From the NCBI GenBank assembly GCA_015099395.1, contig AP024096.1, positions 4,464,001 through 4,528,000 of the forward strand: a stretch of 64,000 nucleotides of DNA, given 5' to 3'. The position numbers and the translations under genes are program-made. Below, in pieces: positions 32,540-41,358 of the stretch (positions are counted from its first letter, which is position 1; every line of letters begins with the position of its first letter). The notes beneath the pieces are model-generated. The model made no database searches. It was not told where the DNA came from and saw only the letters and a program-made list of their open reading frames with translations. The DNA is from Ktedonobacteria bacterium brp13 (GTDB lineage: Bacteria > Chloroflexota > Ktedonobacteria > Ktedonobacterales > Ktedonobacteraceae).

Positions 32540-34312
32540 ATGGGGAAGTGTTTGGACTTCAAGAGTTGTGGGTTTGACAATCGAGATAGTGCACGCTTTT
32601 GTTCACACTGCGGCATTCCTACCAGGAAAGCTATGCTACACGGCCGTTACCAGATTCAATCTCTCATTGGTAAAGATCGTGGTACGGTCACCTTAGAGGC
32701 CCTCGATGAACAAACAAGGCAGAGCGTAACGGTACGCGCAACCATTCCAAGAGAGACGACAGATCAGCAGAGGCAGAACTTCTTACAAGACGCCGAACTG
32801 GCAACATCGCTCTCAACACATGTCAGCGATCCTGGCAGCATTCGTGTCATAGACTATGGACAGGATGGGCCGCTAGCGTTTCTGATAAAATCAGCGAACC
32901 CTGAAGTGCTTAACCAGACACCACCCTCCGCCCTTTCGCGGATCGTCACGCGGATCTCAAGCGAAATCTTCTCACCGGCCGGAGAGAACGTTAGCAACAA
33001 GGGCATAGCAAACGCAGAAGATCCAGAGGACGCGACAGTACTACGCATGGCCGTACCTTCCCCGTCCCACACAGACAGAAATCAGTCTGGTGGCGGCGTT
33101 ATGACACCACCAACACCACTGCACCTGAGACAACTCACCCCCGCACCGGAGCTACGCGACTGGCTAGAAGAGGGAAATATAGCCTTTGAGCAGAGCGATT
33201 ACTCGCGTGCACTGGAGGCCTATGAGGTAGCAACTCAGTTGGATGTTGTCTCAGTAGATGCGTGGACCGGGAAGGGGGCAACCCTCTTCCATCTAGAACG
33301 GAACGAAGAGGCGCTCCTCTCCTATGATCACGCCCTCTCACTCAGCCCCAATGATCCCGAGCTCTGGACCTCACGCGCCAATGTGCTGCATGAGCTTCAA
33401 CGCTACGATGAAGAGATGTATTGCTACGATCAGGCACTCACCTTTAATCCAGACTATATCTATGCCTGGAGCGGACGGGGTATGGCCCTGGCCGAACAGA
33501 ACCGCCCCGAGGAGGCCCTGGCCGCCTTTGATCGTGCCTTATTGCTCGACCCCAAGCAGGGCACGATCTGGCAAGCCATGGGCGATACCCTCTACAGTCT
33601 GCATCGCTATGACGAAGCACTGATCGCCATCGACCGCGCCCTTGCCATCGACGACTCACAACCCTCCCTCTGGGATACCAAAGGAAATATCCTACGCCGC
33701 TTGAAAAATCCACAACAAGCATTAAGCTTTCATGATCAGGCCAGTCGTATGGAGAGCAACAACGCCATGGTCTGGTTTGATAAAGCCAACGACCTGCGCG
33801 ATCTGCGTCGCTACCCCGAAGCATTGGAAGCGTACGACCATACCCTCACGCTGGATCAGACACTAGCAGGCGCATGGTATAATCGTGGCAATGTCCTCGC
33901 GGCCATGCATATGTACGAAGAAGCGCTCGATTCCTATGATCATGCCCTACAATATGATGACGGACTGATCTCGGCTTGGTATAATAAAGGTAGTCTGTTA
34001 CATGAATTGCAGCGTCACCAGGAAGCATTGGGTGCTTTCGACCGCGCACTTGCGCTCGATGTGCACTATATAGCGGCCTGGAACAATAAAGGACTCTCGC
34101 TCTTTACGTTAGGAAGACTGGACGAAGCTCTGGCAGCCCTGGATCAGGCGACATCCTTCGCACCCGAGGAGCCAGACGCCTGGTACAATAAGGCGGTCGT
34201 ACTAGAAAAATTCGGACGCACACAGGAGGCGATCACCTGCCAGGACTGGGCCCGCTCACTGGATCAACAGCGTGAAAAACAGACCGGTCAGAATCAGGAA
34301 GCCCGGCAATAA
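32540..34312 (+). CDS. Zinc-ribbon / degenerate kinase N-lobe / TPR protein
   Basis: This 590-residue protein starts with a zinc ribbon of the CGFDNRDSARFCSHCG type (residues 5-26). Next comes a segment GRYQIQSLIGKDRGTVTLEA to VIDYGQDGPLAFLI (about 34-117). It follows the N-lobe of the kinase encoded by the next gene (GRYVVEKLISKGGYAAVFRG to VLDYGKDGSSVFLV). The invariant lysine region is eroded, and the C-lobe with HRD and DFG is absent. From about residue 205 there are ten or so tetratricopeptide repeats (NIAFEQSDYSRALEAYEVAT and so on). It is therefore a kinase-derived scaffold without catalysis. It shares ancestry with the kinase-TPR gene 139 bases downstream on the same strand. Confidence 0.85.
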   Translation: MGKCLDFKSCGFDNRDSARFCSHCGIPTRKAMLHGRYQIQSLIGKDRGTVTLEALDEQTRQSVTVRATIPRETTDQQRQNFLQDAELATSLSTHVSDPGSIRVIDYGQDGPLAFLIKSANPEVLNQTPPSALSRIVTRISSEIFSPAGENVSNKGIANAEDPEDATVLRMAVPSPSHTDRNQSGGGVMTPPTPLHLRQLTPAPELRDWLEEGNIAFEQSDYSRALEAYEVATQLDVVSVDAWTGKGATLFHLERNEEALLSYDHALSLSPNDPELWTSRANVLHELQRYDEEMYCYDQALTFNPDYIYAWSGRGMALAEQNRPEEALAAFDRALLLDPKQGTIWQAMGDTLYSLHRYDEALIAIDRALAIDDSQPSLWDTKGNILRRLKNPQQALSFHDQASRMESNNAMVWFDKANDLRDLRRYPEALEAYDHTLTLDQTLAGAWYNRGNVLAAMHMYEEALDSYDHALQYDDGLISAWYNKGSLLHELQRHQEALGAFDRALALDVHYIAAWNNKGLSLFTLGRLDEALAALDQATSFAPEEPDAWYNKAVVLEKFGRTQEAITCQDWARSLDQQREKQTGQNQEARQ

Positions 34313-34343
34313 CGTCCCGTCATAGACAGGAACGTTCTTTGCC

Positions 34344-34364
34344 ACAGACAGACAGACAGACAGA
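34344..34364 (+). repeat. ACAG tetranucleotide repeat
   Basis: Five ACAG units in a row lie in the spacer between the two TPR genes, about 90 bases before the second start codon. Confidence 0.8.
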
Positions 34365-34450
34365 TAACGAGAGAAAATATCGGTGCCACTGATCACGGTG
34401 CCCCTAGAATCCGACACCTACGAAGGGTGTCTCGCGATACGGAGGAGGGA

Positions 34451-36289
34451 ATGCGACGCTGCGCCGATCAGGTTGACTGCGGATTTGACAACCGGGACAG
34501 CGATTTATTTTGTAGAGCATGTGCACTGCCGTTATTAGATACCGCTTTAGCTGGTCGCTACGTAGTGGAAAAGCTTATAAGTAAAGGTGGATACGCGGCA
34601 GTCTTTCGTGGAATAGATAAAAATCTATCTCGTCGCATTGCTATCAAGGTGCTGTTACCCAGTAAAACCACGCCCAATGAACGCGATCATTTCTTGCGTG
34701 AAGCACGGATTGCCGCAACGTTGGATCACCCAAATATTGCGCCCGTACTGGACTATGGCAAGGATGGTTCGAGCGTATTTCTTGTTATGCCTTTGTATAC
34801 TACCGGTTCATTGCGCACTCGGCTCGCCCAGGCGAATGGCCCTCTCCCTTTGCAGGAGACAATTAATAGTTTTCATCAGCTCGCAAATGCACTTTACTAT
34901 GCGCATACGCGACCGCGCCCCATTATTCACCGCGATATCAAACCAGAAAATATCTTGATCCATCAGGAAGATAATCGCCTGATGATCACTGATTTCGGGA
35001 TTGCACGCGCCCTGGAGCCAGGTGCCAGCGTGGGTAAGACGATCACGGTCCGTGGCACTGTCGGCTATATGGCACCAGAGCAGAGTAGCGGTGCCATCGA
35101 TCCGCGTAGCGACCAATATGGCTGCGCAGTCGTGCTCTATGAGATGTTGACCGGCTATCATCCTCTTGACCCTCGTGGCGGTCCGATTCCACCGGTCACG
35201 TCGCTCAATCCGGAGCTACCCGCTCCGCTTGACGTCGTGCTACAACGTGCCCTGGCCTCACGGCCAGAGGATCGCTATACGGATATGATGGATTTTACGC
35301 GTGCCTTCGACTCTGCGTATCAGCGTCCGGCACTCAAAGCTCGCTATACGCCACCAGGCAGCAGCACGCTTGACGACATCATTCCTCCACGCAACGCAAC
35401 CAGCGCATCTTCCCAGAATGGGGCGCAACGCAATGGTGGCCATGGTTCATCGGCGAATCTGCTGCAAGGCACCCAGGGAGGACAGGGAGCGCAAAGCCAA
35501 TCGATCAATAATCAGAATAATCAGAATAATCAGATACAGTCTGCCGCGCCGATCAATGTCAGTACAGGGGCGATCCGTGATAAATGTCGGGAGGGCGACC
35601 AATACTTACGGCAACAGTTCTATACGCAGGCGCTGCATTCCTATGAAGAGGCGCTACGGATGGACCCCTATAACTTCCATGCCTGGAATGGGAAGGGGAC
35701 AGCACTCTATAACCTGGGACACTATCGCAAAGCCTTCGAGTCCTATCAGCGTGCAACGGAGATCGAACCCAACAATGCCATTGTCTGGGTGAGCGCGGGA
35801 CTGGTCCTTAATCGTATGGAGCGCTATCAGCAGGCACTCGTACACTTCGAGCGTGCACTCGCGCTGGATGCATACTACGTCGCAGCCTGGAACGGCAAAG
35901 CCGATACACAGCTCGATATGAATATGGCAGAAGAGGCGTGGGCATCGTATGAGCAGGCGCTCTCGATAGACACGAATAGCTTCCATGCCTGGAATGGTCT
36001 GGGCAACGCGCGTTCGTATCTACACGACTTTACTGGAGCGGTTGATGCCTATACGCGAGCGCTCCTCATCAATCCACGTAGCGCGGTCGCCTGGTGTAAT
36101 AAAGCAGAGGGCTTGATTCGCCTGGGTCATAATATGGCGGCGCTGGATGCGCTCAATGAGGCGACCGAGATGGCGAAGAACTACGCACGCGCATGGCTCC
36201 TGAAGTCGGAGGTCTACGAAGCGTTGGGCAATCCACAGGAGGCACAAAAAGCTCGGCGGCGCGCCAATCGCTGGCGTCCACAACGCTAA
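34451..36289 (+). CDS. Zinc-ribbon Ser/Thr protein kinase with C-terminal TPR array
   Basis: This 612-residue protein has an N-terminal zinc ribbon (CGFDNRDSDLFCRACA). A complete Hanks kinase domain spans about 35-295, with glycine loop ISKGGYAAVFRG, AIKVLLP lysine, HRDIKPEN with Asp162, DFGIAR and the MAPEQ P+1 loop. A Gln/Asn-rich linker follows, then six to seven TPRs from about 375. No membrane segment is seen, so it is a soluble kinase, unlike the one at 19333. GGAGGAGG lies directly before the ATG at 34451 (spacing on the short side); a GTG at 34427 lacks a site. It is a paralogue of the upstream gene, which lost the kinase C-lobe, suggesting that the two may interact or compete for TPR partners. 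Confidence 0.92.
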   Translation: MRRCADQVDCGFDNRDSDLFCRACALPLLDTALAGRYVVEKLISKGGYAAVFRGIDKNLSRRIAIKVLLPSKTTPNERDHFLREARIAATLDHPNIAPVLDYGKDGSSVFLVMPLYTTGSLRTRLAQANGPLPLQETINSFHQLANALYYAHTRPRPIIHRDIKPENILIHQEDNRLMITDFGIARALEPGASVGKTITVRGTVGYMAPEQSSGAIDPRSDQYGCAVVLYEMLTGYHPLDPRGGPIPPVTSLNPELPAPLDVVLQRALASRPEDRYTDMMDFTRAFDSAYQRPALKARYTPPGSSTLDDIIPPRNATSASSQNGAQRNGGHGSSANLLQGTQGGQGAQSQSINNQNNQNNQIQSAAPINVSTGAIRDKCREGDQYLRQQFYTQALHSYEEALRMDPYNFHAWNGKGTALYNLGHYRKAFESYQRATEIEPNNAIVWVSAGLVLNRMERYQQALVHFERALALDAYYVAAWNGKADTQLDMNMAEEAWASYEQALSIDTNSFHAWNGLGNARSYLHDFTGAVDAYTRALLINPRSAVAWCNKAEGLIRLGHNMAALDALNEATEMAKNYARAWLLKSEVYEALGNPQEAQKARRRANRWRPQR

Positions 36290-36391
36290 GCATAGCAGGA
36301 CAAAGATAGCTCGGGAGGGTTCCAGATGAGAGGAGCAAATGCAGGTCCCTCCCGTAAAGCAATTGTCAGCAACAGCTATGGCGCAGCATAC

Positions 36392-37300
36392 TTACAGGCG
36401 CTCTTCTTGTCTCCACTTCCATGCATAGACAAACAATTCACGGATGGCACGTATGATGACCGCTGGCCTGGCTCCAGTGGCCTCACCCTCTTCACGCGGG
36501 AAATGACGTACGCCGACCTCAGCATAGCGCAGACCGGCACGTTTAAACTTATAGAGCATCTCTGCATTGATCATCGCGCCGCCCGTCTCCAGTTTCAACG
36601 TCTGAAAGAAATCTGCTCGATAGAGCTTAAAGGCACAGTCGATATCGCGTACTTGCACCCCAACGACGCAACGCACTAACTGCTTCCAACCCCAGGCGTT
36701 CAACTTGCGCAACCAGGAATCGCGGCGTGGATTACGATAGCCAAAGACGGCATCATACTGCTCAATCAGCGGGAAGAGTGACTGAAGGTCGTTAATATCA
36801 AACTGTCCATCGGAGTCCATAAAGAAGACCAACTCTTTTGAGACAGCGTGGAAACCGCTAATCAGGGCCGCACCATAGCCCTTGTTCACAGGATGGTTGA
36901 TCAAACGAATGCACGCATCAGTGATCTGCATCTGCTCTACGATTTCGCGTGTATGATCCCTGCTCCCATCATTCACCACCACAACCTCAAAATTTGACGT
37001 CCACTGCGTGAGCGCAGCCACTACCAGGCTCACCGTCTTCTCGATCACCGCTGCCTCGTTGTATGCGGGCAGCACAACAGACAGACTATAGGTATGCTGC
37101 GCCGACTCCGGCACAGTTCTCTCACCCTGCGTCGCGCCCTCTTCGCTTTCTCTGAACGGTTGCTCCACAGCTTCTTTTGTCGTCGTCTTTGTAAGCAGAC
37201 CGACATGGAGCGCCGACCCCTTGTCAGCGGCAGACATTGCCAGCAGTCCAGGCTCAGGTGAGGCCATCCATTGCATCCTCATTTGGAGACTACCCATCAC
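36392..37300 (-). CDS. Family 2 glycosyltransferase (dolichyl-phosphate-mannose-synthase-like)
   Basis: This 302-residue protein has a GT2 catalytic domain from about residue 72: LSVVLPAYNEAAVIEKT, VVVNDGSRDHT, NKGYGAALISGF and the metal-binding MDSDGQFD. It ends with ARPAVIIRAIRELF as in polyprenyl-phosphate sugar synthases, but no membrane helices follow. The first 70 residues are poorly conserved and may include untranslated codons; a later Met near residue 22 is an alternative start. The gene stands alone on the minus strand. Confidence 0.85.
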   Translation of the reverse strand: MMGSLQMRMQWMASPEPGLLAMSAADKGSALHVGLLTKTTTKEAVEQPFRESEEGATQGERTVPESAQHTYSLSVVLPAYNEAAVIEKTVSLVVAALTQWTSNFEVVVVNDGSRDHTREIVEQMQITDACIRLINHPVNKGYGAALISGFHAVSKELVFFMDSDGQFDINDLQSLFPLIEQYDAVFGYRNPRRDSWLRKLNAWGWKQLVRCVVGVQVRDIDCAFKLYRADFFQTLKLETGGAMINAEMLYKFKRAGLRYAEVGVRHFPREEGEATGARPAVIIRAIRELFVYAWKWRQEERL

Positions 37301-37412
37301 ACATAACCCCTTTCCCTATCCAACAAACGCTACCGTCTGAAGATACAAGGATGGTATGAAATATCTCCAGGTAATGCGTTGCATGTATCACACTATTAGT
37401 CTACCAGGAAGT

Positions 37413-37469
37413 CCAAAAAAAGAGAGATACTATGGTAGCGGCACAGACAGATCGCTACTATAGTATCTC
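37413..37469 (-). terminator. Strong intrinsic terminator on the minus strand
   Basis: A 17-bp stem with one wobble (37424-37440 with 37453-37469) has a 12-base loop. Read on the minus strand it is followed by CTCTTTTTTT. It lies about 90 bases downstream of the small membrane protein gene and before the glycosyltransferase, so it marks the end of a short transcript. Confidence 0.85.
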
Positions 37470-37557
37470 CAGATAAGATGCTCTTAAAAAGAGCAAGAAT
37501 AGTATGATTACATTATTGTTACAACCTCACGAATTATCAAATTACAACAGGGGTACA

Positions 37558-37716
37558 CTAATTGAATATAATATCATCCAGGCGAGCACGTTTTGCCTTT
37601 TCGCTCTCAGATCGCTTACTGGATGGACGACGCGAATTAAGCAACGACATATGCAGGACAACCGCACTCAATAGCATCGCCAACGCGAATGCCATCACAA
37701 TCAGGTACATTATCAT
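37558..37716 (-). CDS. Small single-pass membrane protein (52 aa)
   Basis: A minus-strand frame from the ATG at 37716 to the TAG at 37558-37560 encodes 52 residues. A hydrophobic helix spans residues 3-25 (MYLIVMAFALAMLLSAVVLH). A basic tail SRRPSSKRSESEKAKRARLD follows and would face the cytoplasm by the positive-inside rule. An AGGCAGGGGG ribosome site ends four bases before the ATG. The strong terminator 90 bases downstream gives it a defined transcript. I know no family. The opposite-strand frame over the same bases looks like a shadow. Confidence 0.6.
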   Translation of the reverse strand: MIMYLIVMAFALAMLLSAVVLHMSLLNSRRPSSKRSESEKAKRARLDDIIFN

Positions 37717-38064
37717 AGTACCCCCTGCCTTTTCTTTTGGGCTGAGCCCTCCCCAAACACATTTATGCTGCTACGTTCTTAGACGTTATCTGTATTCCAT
37801 TATCAAATTAAAAAGGAAAAAGCAGAGGTAGAAATATTTTTAGGTATTATGTAATACTATATCTGTGAAGTAGATCACAACAGTAACGTAAATCAGTGTG
37901 CTCTATGCTACATCATTTAGCACGGTCATGTACGATGGAATTTCATGATTCTTCCTGATGAGTACGCATCCGGTCAATGCATATTGAAGAAGCATGCTGC
38001 GGTAATAAGCCTGTGCAGCACGCCTCTACTTGTTAGCTGATACTTCCTTGCGTGCGTATGGATA
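37717..38064. other. Intergenic region upstream of the small membrane protein, downstream of metG
   Basis: About 350 AT-rich bases between two minus-strand genes. Promoter signals for the small gene must be here, but none is close to consensus. No clear terminator hairpin for metG was found. Confidence 0.4.
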
Positions 38065-39696
38065 TTAGAGCGTTGTGGCAAGTTCGGGATCGAGACGCGG
38101 AAAGAGGAGTGGACCGGGCACAACATTATGCAATGCGACCCCACCCCAGACAGCCTCATGCTCCCACGCACCTGCCCGTACCGGAGGCAATCCCAATTGC
38201 GCCATGATACGATCACTGGAGGTTGGAATAAAGGGAGCGAGGAGAATCGCGCTAATGCGTGTCGCTTCAGCCGCTGAATACAGGACGGTATCGAGGGCCT
38301 GCGACTGCGTGGGATCCTTCGCCAGATGCCAGGGCTCACTCTGCTCAATATACTGGTTGGTACGGCGAACCAGGCTCCAGACGGTATTGAGCGCGCCACC
38401 AATCTCCCAGTTGTCCAGTGCAGCCGCAGTCTGCGTACGGACTTCGCGCGCCAGATTACGCAACTCATCATTGTACGTACTCAACGCACTCAACGTAGCA
38501 GATACAGGAACTATAGGAATAATGCCCTGCCGATAGCGCTTGATCATCGAGACGACGCGATTGAGCAGGTTCCCCAGATCATTGCCTAACTCCTCGTTAT
38601 AATGGCGGATCAGGCCCAGACGCGAAAAGTCTCCATCAGAGGCAAACGACAGGTTACGTGCCATGTAGAAACGCACGGCGTCCGCTCCGACTTTATCGAC
38701 AAGACCGACAGGATCGATGACGTTGCCAAGGGTCTTGGAGATACGCTGACCCTCCAGTGTAAAGAAGCCATGGACAGGTATCTGCTTAGGTAGCGGCAGA
38801 CCAGCAGAGAAGAGCATCGCGGGCCAGTAGAGACAATGGAAACGGGTGATATCTTTGCCGATGACATGCGCGTTGGCAGGCCAGTACGTCTCAAAACAAG
38901 TCGTATCGTCAGGGAAACCAACGGCGGTCAGATAGTTTGTCAAGGCATCGAACCAGACATAGATCACATGCTGTGGGTCGCCAGGAACCGGAATACCCCA
39001 ATCTTCAGTACCAGGCCGGACCAGACGGGAGACCGAGAAGTCACGCAACCCCTGGCGCAGCAATCCCAGCACCTCAGCCTTACGGGAGGCAGGAACAATA
39101 AAATCTGGATGCTCCTCAATATGGGCCTGCAAACGTTCACCATAGCGGGAGAGCGCAAAGAAGTAGTTCTCCTCATGCAACCACTCAGGCGAGAGCGACG
39201 GATGATTGGGACAGCAACCACCAACCAGTTCTTCAGAGGTATAGAAGGTATTGCAGTTTGGGCAATACCAACCAGAATAGGTAGATTTATAGATATCACC
39301 ATTGGCTTGAGCGCGGCGAAACATCTCCTGTGAAGCTTGCTTGTGCGCCTCCGTCGTCGTACGTATCCAATAATCATACGAGATATTCAACTTTTCCCAG
39401 GCCTGCCGAAACGCAAGATCTAGCGTCTCGACCCACTGCTGAGGCTTAACACCATGCTCATTGGCAGCCGTCAGCACATGTAAGCTATTTTCATCGATAC
39501 CCATGCTAAAGTGCGTATCATGACCGAGCAAACGATGATAGCGCGCGACAATATCGGCCACCGCCTTCTCTAACGCATGCCCGATATGCGGAACTCCGTT
39601 AGGATAATCGATAGCGGTCGTCAGATAATAATGGATAGTTTCTGGCGTATCAGCAGCGCCGCTACTACTAGCATCGTCGGTCTGTTCAATACTCAT
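38065..39696 (-). CDS. metG: Methionyl-tRNA synthetase
   Basis: This 543-residue class I synthetase charges tRNA-Met. The HIGH signature is exact (GVPHIGHALEK, near residue 34). The KMSKS loop is the variant GQRISKTLGN. The connective domain holds a knuckle YCPNCNTFYT and GGCCPNHPS with the expected zinc ligands (fourth ligand His in place of Cys). The anticodon-binding helical domain is present, but the C-terminal tRNA-binding EMAP-like domain is lacking. The ATG at 39696 follows GGAGGAGA; the additional 13 codons upstream are probably untranslated. A long leader with a terminator and a Met-rich small frame precedes it (see 39767-40080). Confidence 0.96.
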   Translation of the reverse strand: MSIEQTDDASSSGAADTPETIHYYLTTAIDYPNGVPHIGHALEKAVADIVARYHRLLGHDTHFSMGIDENSLHVLTAANEHGVKPQQWVETLDLAFRQAWEKLNISYDYWIRTTTEAHKQASQEMFRRAQANGDIYKSTYSGWYCPNCNTFYTSEELVGGCCPNHPSLSPEWLHEENYFFALSRYGERLQAHIEEHPDFIVPASRKAEVLGLLRQGLRDFSVSRLVRPGTEDWGIPVPGDPQHVIYVWFDALTNYLTAVGFPDDTTCFETYWPANAHVIGKDITRFHCLYWPAMLFSAGLPLPKQIPVHGFFTLEGQRISKTLGNVIDPVGLVDKVGADAVRFYMARNLSFASDGDFSRLGLIRHYNEELGNDLGNLLNRVVSMIKRYRQGIIPIVPVSATLSALSTYNDELRNLAREVRTQTAAALDNWEIGGALNTVWSLVRRTNQYIEQSEPWHLAKDPTQSQALDTVLYSAAEATRISAILLAPFIPTSSDRIMAQLGLPPVRAGAWEHEAVWGGVALHNVVPGPLLFPRLDPELATTL

Positions 39697-39766
39697 CAGT
39701 TCTCTCCTCCAAAGATACATTCTATCCGTCAACATCGTCTGTGCGGATCTGTTATGGGTTAATCAC

Positions 39767-39800
39767 AAAAAAAGAGAGGCAGGTGTATCGCCTGCCCCTC
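39767..39800 (-). terminator. Intrinsic terminator in the metG leader
   Basis: On the minus strand a 10-bp stem (GAGGGGCAGG with CCTGCCTCTC, one G-U pair) is followed by seven T residues (39773-39767). It lies 70 bases before the metG start and after the Met-rich frame. No separate promoter for metG is evident downstream of it, so transcripts must read through, as in attenuation. Confidence 0.85.
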
Positions 39801-39826
39801 TATAGTGTTTATTGCTTCAATGTGTG

Positions 39827-39970
39827 CTACCCGGTCGGGAACACAGCGCGCATATAGAAAGAGGACAGCGATAAGCCACCGCACATCATTGCCACAAGCA
39901 TCGGTGACAGCGACATACGGGATCGCAGCATGTCCATCATATTGAGAGCGAAACAAGAACGTAGTCTCAA
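39827..39970 (-). CDS. Met-rich short frame in the metG leader (possible leader peptide)
   Basis: From a TTG at 39970 (AGAGGA six bases upstream) to the stop at 39827, 47 codons are open. The later part from the first ATG is notably rich in methionine: 8 Met in 37 residues, for example NMMDMLRSRMSLSPM and LVAMMCGG. Its stop codon lies 27 bases before the terminator stem. In a metG leader this is what a methionine-sensing attenuator peptide would look like. Against this, classical leader peptides are shorter, and the frame could be a small membrane protein with its own terminator. The function is therefore open. Confidence 0.4.
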   Translation of the reverse strand: MRLRSCFALNMMDMLRSRMSLSPMLVAMMCGGLSLSSFYMRAVFPTG

Positions 39971-40050
39971 ATTCAAATCCTCTTTCTCGGCGTCAGAAGT
40001 GATCCATCGTCTGTCAAAGCGTATCAATAATCACAGATCACTCTTCGCCT

Positions 40051-40080
40051 AGTGTAGCGGTAATGAATCCGCTTTGTCAA
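40051..40080 (-). promoter_or_regulatory. Promoter of the metG leader transcript
   Basis: On the minus strand TTGACA (40080-40075) and TACACT (40056-40051) are 18 bases apart. The start near 40044 would put an imperfect stem (40036-40049 with 39989-40004, containing GTGATC/GATCAC) at the very 5' end of the RNA. Confidence 0.7.
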
Positions 40081-40226
40081 GCACATGTTTCTTCCATATA
40101 AAATCGATCAACATTGTCATAAATAAACAGTCACAAGCAGCCTCAACTATGGTATATTTTATGCACCGGATACTGAAATGGGGCGAGGGCACCCTGCCCT
40201 CCTTACGTGAAAGGCTTCACACTGCT

Positions 40227-40475
40227 ATGGAGAGCACAGACACAACGACTCAAGCTGATCGAACACTGGATATGGGTGAAAAAGGGTGTAGTCACTTATT
40301 AGAAGATATTGCAGCGACCATACAAGAGATGTCGCCTGGTCAGACACTCCTCGTCATCGCCAACGATCCCGCAGCTCCCCTGGATATCAAGGTCTGGAGC
40401 CGAACTTCAGGAAACCCACTCCTCAAAATAGATCTCACCAATAACCTGTTCTTGCTACAAAGAAAATCTGTGTAA
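40227..40475 (+). CDS. TusA/SirA-family sulfurtransferase-like protein
   Basis: The conserved part (GCSHLLEDIAATIQEMSPGQ, then LLVIANDPAAPLDIKVWSRT and GNPLLKI) follows the TusA fold: helix, the PGQ.L.V..ND..A..DI..W....GN.L motif and a final strand. TusA carries sulfur as a persulfide on a Cys in a CPxP motif. Here the motif region reads GCSHLL, with a Cys but without the CPxP prolines, as in many Chloroflexota relatives. The frame is open from 40074. I choose the ATG at 40227 (82 residues, the normal size) because the upstream residues look random; 40149 is an alternative. It diverges from the metG leader promoter. Confidence 0.65.
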   Translation: MESTDTTTQADRTLDMGEKGCSHLLEDIAATIQEMSPGQTLLVIANDPAAPLDIKVWSRTSGNPLLKIDLTNNLFLLQRKSV

Positions 40476-40547
40476 AAGCTACAGGATAATCGCAAATCGC
40501 TAGCATAGATATTGCATTCCATGCAGTAAATGCAGCTCTCGCCTCCC

Positions 40548-41165
40548 TCTTTGAGGCTCACCGATGTAGGTTTTTGGCCTATCCAGGTGAGCCTCAGAGA
40601 ATAAAATACATGTGATTATTCATTATTATACATATTACATGAATTAAATTAATGTATCGCTATCGCCTGAAAACTCGCCAAAAACTCGTTCCCCTCAAAG
40701 ACCATCATGAAAAGGGTTCACCACCCAGGATGAAAACGCCGTTTTCAGCGGAGAGCAGAAGTGAAGGATTTGCTCTCCCTATCACTCCTATTAACGATAA
40801 AAATATCTATCACTTGTAGAGACTCTAAAACCCTTGTCCCCCTCTTTGAGGGGGGAGATAGCTTTAGCTATCGGGGGGAGCTATCCTTCACTTATGCTGC
40901 TCACTACTATTCTACGCTAGCTATCGATTTTGTATATTTAAGCCGAATCATTTCCTGTTTGGCGATTGCTAGCGTTTTACTCCCCCTGATAGCTAAAGCT
41001 ATCTCCCCCCTCAAAGAGGGGGACGAGTTTTTGGATAGTTTTCAGGCAATAGCGCACATTAAACCTTCCTCAAAGACCATCATGAAAAAGGTTCACCACC
41101 CAGGATGAAAACGCCATTTTCAGAAGAGAGGGAGGCAGAGGTTTTAGCATCCTTTCAGGCGATAG
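40548..41165. repeat. Mosaic palindromic dispersed repeat, copy 2
   Basis: This copy contains a terminal-type hairpin GAGGCTCACCG / CAGGTGAGCCTC (40555-40603) and an inverted end pair GCTATCGCCTGAAAAC / GTTTTCAGGCAATAGC (about 40668 and 41040). It also holds two inverted boxes with GATAGCTTTAGCTATC between G and C runs (40838-40882 and 40979-41023). Two direct copies of a CCTCAAAGACCATCATGAAA unit (40697 and 41075) match the inverse of 4519-4604. The composition is that of copies at 4519 and 53630, but the order and spacing differ, which shows that the modules shuffle. No coding function. Confidence 0.85.
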
Positions 41166-41358
41166 TGAACTTCTACTGTTTTTATGCGACTTTGATGATT
41201 ATATTTATACATTTATACATATTTTATTTACTTTATTACTATTTCTAGTAAGATCAGTTTGGCTATATTTTATTATGAAGGTCTGCTTATACTACTAATA
41301 GGGTGCGTTTTGGGATAGTAGCAAGGCTTCACATTTTAGTTATAAAGGTGGGTACAGC

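Noticed and set aside
37562..37831. 89-codon plus-strand frame
   Set aside because: It is the opposite-strand shadow of the 52-aa membrane protein, which has the better ribosome site and a terminator.
39697..40080. T-box or SAM riboswitch in the metG leader
   Set aside because: Neither a GGTGGxACCGCG-type T-box sequence nor a SAM-I core could be found, although a stem and terminator are present. Kept only as an uncharacterised leader.
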